Assembly (NCBI GenBank): GCA_964019695.1
Contig: OZ026515.1
Coordinates: forward strand, 139,621,549 to 139,685,548
Length of the DNA: 64,000 bases
Direction: 5' to 3'
DNA from: Loripinus fragilis
Lineage: Eukaryota; Mollusca; Bivalvia; Lucinida; Lucinidae
In this document: positions 35,701-47,700 of the stretch, in pieces
Layout: every line of letters begins with the position of its first letter
Numbering within the stretch: the stretch's first letter is position 1
Position numbers and translations under genes: made by a program
The notes under the pieces: generated by a model
The model's database searches: none
The model's input: the letters and a program-made list of their open reading frames with translations, nothing else
What the model was told of the DNA's origin: nothing

Positions 35701-38700
35701 CTTATTTCAAAGAATATAGGAGATATGCACCAGTTTCTAGAAACTAGGTCAGAGGTCAAGTTTAAAGTCACAGTGACTAAATTATGGTAAGTGACACTGC
35801 GTCATCCCAAGATGCATCCACACACCAAATTTGAGATTCCTACCTCAAATAATATAAGAGATACGCTCTGGACATGATTATTCTAAAAACTAGGTCAGAG
35901 GTCAAGGTCACAGTGACCCGAAAATGGTACATGATACTCACCTATTCCAAGATGCATCCATACACCAAAATTGGAATTCCTAACTCAAGGAATATATGAG
36001 ATATGCTCGGGACACAATAATTCTTAAAACTAGGTCAGAGGTCAAGGTCACAGTGACCCAAAAATGGTATGTGACACCCTGTCATCCCAAGATGTATTTA
36101 CACACAAAAATTGGAGTTCCTATCTCAAAGAATATAGGAGATATGCACCAGACTCAATGTTGTTTCTAGAAACTAGGTCAGAGGTCAAGTTCAAGGTCAC
36201 AGTGACCCAATTATGGTACCCGACACTTCGTCATCCCAAGATGCATCCACACACTAAATTTGAGATTCCTACCTCAAATAATATAAGAGATATGCTATGG
36301 ACAAGAATATTCTAAAAACTAGGTCAGAGGTCAAGGTCACAGTGACCCGAAAATGGTACATGACACTCCGCTATCCCAAGATGCATCCACACACCAAATT
36401 TGGAATTCCTAACTCAAAGAATATAAGAGATATGCTCTGGACACAATAATTCTTAAAACTAGGTCAGAGGTCAAGGTCACAGTGACCCAAAAATGGCATG
36501 TGACACCCCGTCATCCAAAGATGCATTTACACACCAAATTTGGAATTCCTATCTCAAAGAATATAGGAGATATACACCAGACTCAATGCAGTTTTCAAGA
36601 AACTAGGTCAGAGGTCAAGTTCAAGGTTACAGTGACCCAATTATGGTACGCGACACTTGTTATCCCAAGATGCATCCACACACCAAATTTGAGATTCCTA
36701 CCTCAAATAATATAAGAGATATGCTCCGGACACGATTATTCTAAAAACTAGGTCAGAGGTCAAGGTCAAGGTCACAGTGACCTGAAAATGGTACGCGACA
36801 CTCCGCCATCCCAAGATGTATCCACACACCAAATTTGGAATTCCTACCTCAAAGAATATAGGAGATATGGACCGGACACGAAAGCGGGACGGACGGACTG
36901 ACGGACGGACGGACGGACTGACGGACGGACAGTGCGATTACTATATGCCTCCCAAAGTTCCTTTGGGGGCATAAAAATAATTTTTGGTACACACTCTTAA
37001 CTAAAGGCCTGTGTAAGGACATTTAAATAGACATTTTCTCAACCTCACCCAGAATGTCACTCAAAAGACACCTGATAGTGTATAACTGACCAATGCAACA
37101 ATGATTTAGCATGTGACATAGTACCACAAACAAAATTACACATGTTCAATCTTCCACAATTAACCCCAAGTTTACCTAATAGTTGGTGGATGGATGCTTG
37201 TGAGAGTCTTTGCATACTGTGTAATTTTTCAAGCTTTTTGTTGTTGCTGATTTCTTTCAAAATCATCTTTTACAAAAATTTCTTTAAAGTATATCACCAG
37301 AGTGTCAAATAGTTTGGATCCAGATCAGGCTGACATTTTGTCAGCCTGATTTGGGTAAACTGTTTGCAAGGTTTATCAGCAGACAACACTAGTAGACAAG
37401 AATTTAAAGTAGGCATGGTTTATTGAAAGGTCAATTACCTTTGTAGAAGCAACATAACAGGCTTTTACTGTTAATACTACAGCATTCATCAAGTTCTTGG
37501 CTGCCTGGATAAGGGATGTGGCACTGTCAAGCTGAAACAAGATAGTCCTATAAGTAATTGTTTAAGAAAGAAAAAAAAATTGTACAACAAAAGACTATAA
37601 ACCTGTGAAACTATAAAAAAAATCAACTTACATGTACATCTGGCTTTTGATACCTGATTTTTCATGCTCTTATTACCATTCTATGGTAAGATTTATTGGG
37701 CTAAATATATGCCTTTCTGTTACTCTGCAGGTACAGGGCAATAATAAATCATGGTTAGAAGTTGTAAAATGTAAAGCTTTGGTGAATTTTCAAAGCATAA
37801 CTTCTTCACACTTTTCCCCTTTTTGTTTAATTTAAGAGCAGTAACTCTAGAAAAGCTACTGAGAGGATTCTAAGAAGACTTAAAGGTTATTGACCCTCTG
37901 TGGTTATAATCATTCATACCAAGAGTACATCAAATCTGACCAATGGATACAGAGATTTGGTTTGGGATAGGTGAATGGACAGTCTGAAGAAGAGATGCCA
38001 AAACTATATCTCAACTTCTTCAGCGGGGCAGGTGAAAGTGATAAACTCTTTGAGTGCAAGAACCAATTTACTCAGTGAAATAATGTGTAAACAAAAAAGT
38101 GTCAGATCAGACTGCTAATAAAGTAAAGCAGTCTGATTAGGGACTACCTGTTTGCTTTCTTCAGCAAACTATCAATTGTTACAGTTTCATGGGTGAAAGT
38201 TCAAAAATTCCAAAATCCTGAACTTTCAAAATTCCAATCTTAAAACTTGAGGTATGCCCACTTACTATTCACAATTTCAAGTTTAAATGGTCAATTGTCT
38301 TTAGACAGACTATAAATCAGAGAACCTTTTAAAATCACCCTAATTCAGCATTTTGAGGCTGACTTTCTGTGGAAAGTCAGCCTCAAAATCCTGAATTTAG
38401 GAATAATCCTGAAAAACTTTCACCCATGCAGTTTACTAGTGCAGATTAGTCAAGATTATAATCTTAGAAATTCAGCAAGCAAAGAAAATATTTGGGAAAA
38501 ATCTGGTCTTACAACGGTCCAGTTAAGCAAAGAAATTTTAGGGTAAAATTGTGATTATTTCCTTATCCATAAGTTTGAACAGGTGTTTTCGGGTGCTCAA
38601 AAGAACCGTCTCGTTGAGACGGTTCTTTTGTGTACTCACAACATATGTTTTGGTTGAGAAAAAAGAAAAATTAATTTTCAAAAACCAACTTAGGTCTTGT

Positions 38701-41700
38701 CTTACTTACCCCTGATACAATAAGCTCTCCACTAACACTCTGTACATCAGCTTTCACTTTACTTGTGATGTTTAACTGATGGCAGTACAAGGCTATTCTC
38801 TGTAGATAAGCCAATAAATCTTTCTTTGAACTTGAGTCTGGACACTGAAACATACATATTTTATTTCAGTTGCAGAGCATTCATAATATGGGCCTCAACA
38901 AGAGAAAACCTGACTCCTTTTGTGAATCATTTGTGCTATTTATGTCTTGTGTTTGTCATGCTTTCATGTCTTTTCATTGCTGACTTGAGGTCACCTGAAG
39001 AGAAAGGGCTGACCTCTTGGCTCTTGTTTGTGATGTTTATTGTGATTTTGTTACTTTCCCATTTGGTATCCTGGGACAGGTGTGGTACTTGATTGTATCG
39101 ATTCCTGATCCTTGCTGTCTTTCTTACTTTTGTTGCACACGAACAATCAAAGGCACATCAGCACAGTCTGATCAGCCTTTTTTATTTACTTTCTGGTAAC
39201 TTTCTGGTAACTATAACTTCTCTACTTGCTACACACAAATTTTCAATATTCTTGATGGTCTCTGTAGCTGTGCAGGCTGGAATACGTCTCACTTTGTCGG
39301 AAACCCATGGAGGCTTTGACATTTTAAGTTCATTGGAGATGACAAATGGCAATGTGTATTGTACTTGCTTTTTTATTTAAAATTTAGGAATTTTAAGAAA
39401 TAAAAATAAAATTCTGACAAATGAAATCTGGTAAAAGGAAACTAAACTCGCTCGAAATTACTTAATAAACTTTGCAGGTAGTTGCATATGTCAAAATTAA
39501 AATACTGTGAATACTTTTTTTTGTTACACCACATTCAGCCAAATAATTTGCTCATTTGCAAACAGTTTGGGCCAATCACAGAAGGTTTCTGAACAGGATC
39601 CATACTAAATTATATCAAAATATATCCAAGAGCCTTAAAATATACAAAATGGCAAAAAGGATGGGAAAAGGTCACCTTTCTTGTGAAAAGTCCAATTTCA
39701 ACATGAATTGAGAAAGCTTACTTGTTCAGCTATTTTGTTGGCAAGAGCATCCAGCTTGGTACCAGCCTCTGAAATCTTCTTGGCTGCACCAATAACATCC
39801 ATTGTACTTTTTAATGGTCCCCGTCCCCTGAAACATTAACATTTAGAATTATACTACTGTAAAAATTCATGCAATGTGCGTGTGTATTTGTGATTTAATG
39901 AGCAAAAAAACTTTATTCTTTTTAATCAATTTTTCAGATTTGAATTGAAAAGTTCTAAAAAAATAATAATACCATCCAGCAACCCTTAAAATGGAAATGG
40001 ACTGGTCCAATCAATAAGAGTGGGAAAGTGAATTTAACTTGAATGGGTTAACCTTCTCAACTGCTGGACGACTGAGATAATGCTTTCAAATTAGTACAAG
40101 CCTCAAATTAAGGTAACCCAGTTTATATAAACATTGGCTTTCGTAAATGGTAAATGGGGTATTAGCATAAATGAGCTAGCCTTTGTGATTTAGGTACTAA
40201 TTGCATTGTAGAGCAACGAAGGCTCAGTGTGTAGTGTAACATGTATGATGTTTGTCTGTTTAATATGTTATTTACTAAGTTTCTGTTGACCAAGATATTG
40301 GAGGTATTGATGGTAAACAAGTTGTTGTAAACAAGGTGTTTATTTGATTATAAGATTTTTCTAGAAGGATGACTTATCATCTAGAAATTAAAAATGTATT
40401 GTCATGGAAGTTTTGGGAAAAGTCAGGAATTCCCTAGGATTTTTTTTCCCATGCCAATAGCAAGTTCTGGAAGTAAGTAGAAGTTTGTGGAAACTTCCAG
40501 AATGATTTATATTTAGTATATGATAGCATAGTTGTTACCTGATTGTTCTGGAACATTCTTAAACAGTATATTTAAGAGTAAATTGTTCATAAGGGCATCT
40601 CTGAAATAATTTCACCATTTAAAAGTCTAAACCTTTTGTGCTGGAATTCTAACCTGGAATACTTTGTGTAAATTTATTCATTGTGGATTACTTTGGATTA
40701 TTCAGTTTTGGATTCAGACTTAGTGTTCATTTGGATTTAACTTCAAAATCTGGGGATCAGAAGCTGTATAAGGATTTGTGTTGATAAATATTCTGAGGGA
40801 CAGTTTGGACATATAAGATTATGTAAATTAGACTTTCTTTGATTGTAAAAATATTTTCCATTGCTTTTGTAAAAGATAATTTTGTTATCTTAAATAAATT
40901 TTGTTAAATTTTAAAAGTGCTTTTTGCTGACTTTCCAAATACCAAATTTTGGTTTCCTGAATTTGTTTCTGGGTACACCTGGTACGCAACAGTAGACTCG
41001 CCAGGTCCTTCACTGTTGGCACATACAAAGTAGCCTGGAAGATGAAGGCTCAATCCAAATTTTAGGCCACTAGCCTCTGAGTGCAGATAGCTGAGGGAAC
41101 ATATTTAATGAGTTAGCTTTACCCATTTGTGATAAATACCTAAATCTCATGAACTGAACCAAAGAAAATAGTTAAATGAGCCGTTACATGTGATTTCCAA
41201 TAATGTGGCATTTTGACAAGTGTAGACTCAGACAAGCCTTTTCAGTCTCCTTTTAAGCTTAGAAGCTCCAAATTATGTCATAGATTATTCAAGCGACTAG
41301 CAAATGCTCTGATCAGACTGCATATGTGCAGGCTGATCTGAGCCTTTGCTGGCCGCACAAACCATACTGTTGGTAATCTCATGTCGCGGCTCAAATTCAA
41401 GTACTTTTCAAGGTCTAGGAGTGATTTCCAACACTCTTAAAAGCACACTTTGTTTTCAAAGAACTATCAGGCCCCTATGTAATAGTGTGTAATTTAAAAT
41501 TCTATTTTTTTCATTTCTCAACTATAACATATGTTGTGGGTACTCAAAAGAATCGTCTCAATGAGACGATTCTTTTGAGCCCCCAAAACATATCTTATAA
41601 CTGATGGATAAGAAAATATTCAAAACTTTACGCTCAAAAATGTTATCTAGACCCAGGGGTGTCAAATTTCCAAATAAGTTACTCGCCCTCAAGTCCCAAA

Positions 41701-44700
41701 TTTTTCTCTGAGATGCTGTTTTTTTTTTAAAAAGTACTTCACAAATTGTCAAAACTTTTACTCGCCCGGCATAACATTTTACTCGCAAATGCGAGCGGGC
41801 GAGTGGAATTTTACACCCCTGAGACCTAAGGTAGGGTTCGGGTGTACCTTGTAAAATCTGTCATCTCCATCATAATCATACACATCTGTTTAGCCTTGAC
41901 AATAATATCATTGCCACTGTCGTCCCACTTTGCCACCTCCATGTCCAACTTGGCCTTCTCCATACGGAACATCTCAAACTGGGCTTGAATCTTCTCCTTC
42001 TCCTCCTGCGGTAGTGCCCTCATCATGGCTCTGTCTGATTTACCGTGAATGTCATCTTGGTCTGTCTGCCAACTTGCTGTAATGTACAAGGCTCCAGGTT
42101 AGCTAATGTTTGCCGAGTAATCATCAGATTATAGTTTGTCTAGGATCTACTAAACTTATTAATGCTCCATTTAAACATATGGTCCTGCACATGAAATTTT
42201 GGTACTTGTTGCCTTGGTAAGTAGAGAAGTCTCAGGCTAGCCTGCACATCCACACTGTCTCGCCAGAGCCTTCACTCTCACACATAATGTAGGGACCTAA
42301 ATTTAGACTCAGGCCAAAATTTAGGTCACTAGTCCCACTAGATAGCTGCACATCCATGTTTAAAGAGTGATTTTATGCAGATGTGATAAGGACCATTTTG
42401 TCATGTGCTAGCCCATTTTATCTAGCAACTTGACATATGGGCCAGCCCATAAGATAATACATGTAGTACTTATTGCATATGCATGAAGCCACTTACTTAA
42501 TGTGCATGCAGTTATTTAGCATGGCTTCAGGTCTAATTTTTTGCCTTATTCTTAAATCTACTTTCTTACTATGACGTATACACAAGAGGCTAAGAATCTG
42601 GTGCAAATGCACATGCTATTGCTTGTGTTTGCATAAAGAATCAAAATCTTGTGTTGGCACATATAAAAAATTATTTGACACTTGATAAATACCAATTAAT
42701 TTGATTAAGTTTGGTCAACTGTGTATGCGGACTTCATGACCATGATCAAACATAGAATTGAATCTTATACTGTGTGTGTTGAAAAGAGCCATCTCATTCA
42801 GTGGGTATTATGTGGGATCTGGTCAGGGTTCTACACTATTTCCATTGAACTACAAAACAACTCAACAAAATAAGATAAATTGTTACCATGTCAGCTTCAT
42901 GTCAGCTTCCCCTAAAACTGTTGTAGAAAGTCCAATTGACTAGAATGAGTCAATGACTTAAAATTATCACAATTAGATATTACAGGATAGTCCTTTTATA
43001 ACACTATGTTTGGGTTCATTGCAATGGATAATGTTACAAGTGAATATTAGGGTGTTTCATTTTTTGGACTTTTTCTCTAATCACCTATATAATTAAACCA
43101 ACTGTTCTCTAGTATAAACAATATACCTAGACCAAATTTCAGCTCAATCCATCAATGTTTGAACCTCCCCCTACCTGGTTGAATTTTTGACCCTACGATC
43201 ATCTGTAGGCAATTTTCACTACAATAAGGGTATCATTTGGAACATATTCCACCAATATTTTTTTATTGTAACTGTGCAATACCAATAATTTAAAGTTGCT
43301 TTAACTCATTTAAGCCTATAATTTATAATAGAAATACTGAATAAATGTAATAATTGAGTTAATTAACATTGCCAAAAAGGTGTTTTTTTCCTGAAAATTG
43401 AAAAAAAAAATATTTTGGATTGTTTTTCCTTATTTCAAGCATTCAAGGCAAAAATCAGAGGGCTCTTATCAGTCATCTGGTCTAGATCTTAACTGTTATG
43501 TTTTAGTACTTAATGATGTACATGTACTCATTTGATTGTAATTATAACAATACCATATATTTCAGATTGTTTAGTCTTAATGCAATACTGACTGTACTGT
43601 TCCAATAGATATAAAGTGATTTGTTAAGTGAGACATCACTGTGATATTTTGGATATGCCAAAAAGTAAGTGAGTATGAGCAGGAAATGCCACAATCACAC
43701 ACTACAGACCAACCCATAGTACTGTGAGGAAGGGGCAAATAACAATGACAGAGAATTGACATTCAGGAAACAATAAATGTAAAGCATCCAGCTCTCTCTT
43801 CCACAGTGCAATGATTGCAAAACTAGAAAGGACACAAAGTTCTGCAAAACTAAAGGACCTCACACAAAACTCCCACAATGAATGGGACTCAGCATCAACA
43901 AATAGTCATCAAATAGGAATACAATCAAAGACTCAGGGAATCATCCCAACAGGCTAATATATGGGAGAATACGATTGGTCCATCTTTAAGTGTAATTCCA
44001 GGCCATTCAACTTCCTCAGGTCAATGTTCTCCACTAGGACGGAAAGATAAAGTATGCAAACGACCAAGACGCTGATGAGCAGCTGGTGATAACTGGAACA
44101 TCACTCAGAGCTCTCACTAGGATTTTGAAAACAGGAGTCCCAGAGCCCTCTTTGCCAAAAAGTGGGAGTCCCACAATACAAAAGAATATAGCCTTCTTTA
44201 AAAAATAGGAGTTCCAGCACCAAAAATGGGAGTTCAGAACTGCAAATCGTCAGTTAGTGAGAGCTCTGAAATCACATATAATGTCTGGCAGCTGAGTAAG
44301 AAAAGTACTTTCATGACCAATCTCAGTGTAAGGCACATGCAAACCAGTGAACATTATTCATATGAGTTAGGACACAAAAGCTTTTAACACTGGACAGAAT
44401 CATGGCTCCACAACACTTTTCGAATAAGAGCTTGGTAAATACATCAGGTGGCTAGCATGTTGTCATGGGGAGTTGCATATTAAACATTCTTGAAGCTCCT
44501 GGTCCTGTGACAGATACTTGAACTTAACTGGGTGCTTTGTTTAGTTCATTGTTTACAACTCTATCCGTCAGCTACGTATACCTAACAAATACCCTATTCA
44601 TGAAATTCAAACAGACTCTGGGTGCTTTGAAAGAGGTTTCCTCACAAAAGTTGACCAAGTACAGCCTAGACAGATATGGGCAAGAAGTCTCTAGCCCTCA

Positions 44701-47700
44701 TGCCTTTCTGATAGCAAGAGCATTCATTAGATGTTCATAACTGCTTACAGCAGCACCTACCTGAAGATGACTTCAGAAGAGACGTCTACAGAGAACAGTG
44801 AGCTTGTCATCAAGAGTCTGTGTGGTCAGGTTAATTGCCTGAGACTTTTAATGAAACTCTTGGTGTATTACACCATGCCAGATTTCTTGGCTCCTGCTTG
44901 TATATCATGAAGCTTGTTATGTTGTCGTTCAATGTAACACCCCCTGGACTTCTCACACCAAACATGCTTGCCAAAATATATGACCATGAGTATAGGACCA
45001 GGGTTCCTTCAACCCAGAGTTGGTTGCTGAGGCACCATGATTGGACTTCAATGTACACTGTGTGGGAGCAGATGTGTACATATCAGGACATTGATGCTTC
45101 AACTGTACATGTAATTAGACAGTCTCTTCTACAACACCTATGGTACCTTCTAATCCCTGCCTTTTTTATGAGTCTGTGGTTATTGGTTTGAAGGAAGTTA
45201 TGGCTACACAGTACACAAGTTCATTTGTATCCTTCAATACTTGATGCTCTCAAGATCTCATGAGAGATCCATGGGGAAGCTTCCCCTGAGCATGCTGAGT
45301 ATTTGGTTTTCATTTGGATGACTTGTAATATCAAAAGTTACTCTTTGATGACTTTGAATGTCACTATCACTCAACCAATCACTTTATACCTTTTAGAACA
45401 ATACAGTATTATATGAGCCATCATTAGTACATCACTAAGACAAAAATATCTTAGAAATATATGGTAAAGTATTGTTATAATGATCTCTGTAAAATCAAAT
45501 TGGTACATCGTTAGGTATTAAAAAATATTACAGTTGATACCATTACCAGATAACTATTATAAGGGCCTTCTCGAGACTGCAAATGGAAAAAAATCCAAAA
45601 TTGTCTTTTTTTCAATTTTCAGGAAAAACGCACCTTTTTGGCAATGTCAATTAACTGAATCATTATATTAATTCAGTATTTCTAGCTTAAAATATGGGCA
45701 TAAATGAGTGGTAACCACTTCATATTATTGGCAATGCACAATTACAGCAAAAGATTGTAGGTGGAATACGTTCAAAATGATACCCTTATTGTAGGGAAAT
45801 CTGCCTACAGACAGCCGTAGGGTCAAAAATTCAACCAGGTAGGGGGAGGTTCAAACACTGACCGATTGAGCTGAAATTTGGTCTGGATATATCCTTTATA
45901 CTAGAGAACAGTTGGTTTAATTATATAGGTGATCAGAGAAAAAGTCCAAAAAATGAAACACCCTAGTGAATATGTCTTATAAAGGGACGGTTCTACAAAG
46001 GAATGTAGGGAAATGACCATTACATGGTCATTTTCCTATATTTCCTTTGTAAAATTCCATGGTAAAATATTTGGAAGCCACAATATGACTGTATTACATC
46101 CAAATCAATATTATAAAGAGGTGTATTATAAAAAGACTTCACTGCATATGAAAATTATGGCTGGCTGTTGAGGTAGCCCAATCAACAGAGTAATGATATT
46201 CTCCTATACTTACATCTACTTCTAGAGTCATACATTTCCTGTTCATCTTCCAGATCAGTGTCTGTTTCTATTTCATCTGGAGCCTGAAATATCCAGTATA
46301 TAAAAGGAATTTTGGTATATGAGGGGTCATTAGCAGATTAACTGATAAGGGCCAGATTACATCACCTCCAAGTATATTTCAATATCTCACTGGACTAAGT
46401 GGCTGAAAGAGTGGAATTACATGTTCATAATCAACTCATTATGATATGCCTTTGGTCTTCCTAAAATAACACCTAGGGAAAGTCATAGTGGTACCACTTT
46501 AAGGGTGTGAAAAATTAGGTCTTTAAGTAGAGTTCACATTCTCAAATCTTTCATTCACAAAATGCTGATGAGAATAGCAAACAATTTGGACTCTGATCTG
46601 CCAATTCAAAGCAGTCTGAATGGGGTCTGCTCAGAATGTGTAAGCCTTCTTGCTAAAAATTTATAAATGTCAGACAATAATATCTCTGACCAACATGTAA
46701 ATAACTATAAAGCCGTTTAAAGAATGGCAAAAAAGGTAAGGGGAAAAGTTTGTAAATGAACTTCTTCTAGGCCTTACTGAAAAGAAAGCCAAATAAATTT
46801 TGTCTAAATAAGCCCTTTTTACTGCCATTCACAAATTTGTCATCTGCTCACTCATCTGCTTATGCATTTTGGTAGCCTATATTGCAAACAATATGGACCC
46901 AGATCAGACTGCTCCTAAGGAGCAGTCTGACTCCTAAGGAGCAGTCTGATCAGGGTTCATAGTGTTTGCTTCCACAGTAAACGTTATCTGGAGTGCATTT
47001 AAAAAAAGTGCAGCAGACATAATGAGCAGACAACATTTTCAAGATAAAATATATTGGCAGGAAAATGGCTAGTACTAGAGTCCATAAATGAGACAATCAG
47101 TGTCCAGTCTATGATCAAGTGAATATGTGAGGAATTCCATCGCAATCAAGCTTGGCCTATGACTTAATCAAACCAGAGGACAAAAATATTTCAATATTGC
47201 ACTTGTCCTGCAGGATGAGTGACTTACAATTTTTACTTGTCCTGCAAACACATGCACATGTCCTTTAAAAGCATATGCAATGAAAAAAGTCAATAAGCAA
47301 TGCTTATTAGATACCCCCCGCACAGTAAGAGTCAGTGAAAAAACTTGGCAAGTTATAGTTCGAACAAGAAGACCTTAGTTTTGATAAGAAGATTTCAGTA
47401 GAACCTGTGCAAACAAAAATTATAAACTCCTTCATGCATATGTTCAATGTGTCTACATTGTATCCGCAAAGTATCAAATTGCTCCATCAAAAGCTGTAGT
47501 AGGAGTTGATCGGCCTATAAAGGCACTATCCATGCATATATAAAAGCCATATAAGGGAATAATTGTCTAAGTTCTCACAGTTGTCATTTTGTCAAAATTA
47601 TTTTTTGTGAACCAAACTCCTTCATGCATATGTTCAATGTGTCTGCATTGTATCGGCAAAGTATCAAATTGTTCCATCAAAAGCTGTAGTAGGAGTTGGT

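Larger units (their letters stand above)
35300..37020. mobile_element. family 1 element split by the HINE-like element
   Basis: The left half (about 35300-35361) ends in GGTTGATAAATAAGAA. The right half (about 36976-37020) starts AATAATTTTTGGTACACACT. Together they match intact family 1 copies such as 50785-50965, so the 1.6-kb element between is a clean insertion. Confidence 0.7.
43035..45968. mobile_element. 2.9-kb DNA transposon remnant with about 380-bp inverted ends
   Basis: The left end (about 43035-43425) starts TTAGGGTGTTTCATTTTTTG. The right end (about 45595-45968) ends CAAAAAATGAAACACCCTAG. Each arm contains, inverted to the other, the text for GGTAGGGGGAGG and GATACCCTTATTG. The interior holds ORF scraps, one of them 44835-45191 on the plus strand, and two later insertions (43665-43960 and 44109-44268). 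I cannot assign a superfamily; arm length is unusual for Tc1/hAT and the element is short for a Maverick. Confidence 0.7.

Noticed and set aside
35538..36715. ORFs of 60-83 codons on both strands repeating VKVTVTQKW-type peptides
   Set aside because: They are translations of the 143-bp tandem unit in several frames; the repeated peptide follows the DNA period and has no start or promoter logic.
43035..45968. Maverick/Polinton identity for the element with long inverted ends
   Set aside because: Arm length is compatible, but only about 2.9 kb in total, no polymerase, integrase or capsid-type ORF, and the ends were not shown to be flanked by 6-bp duplications.
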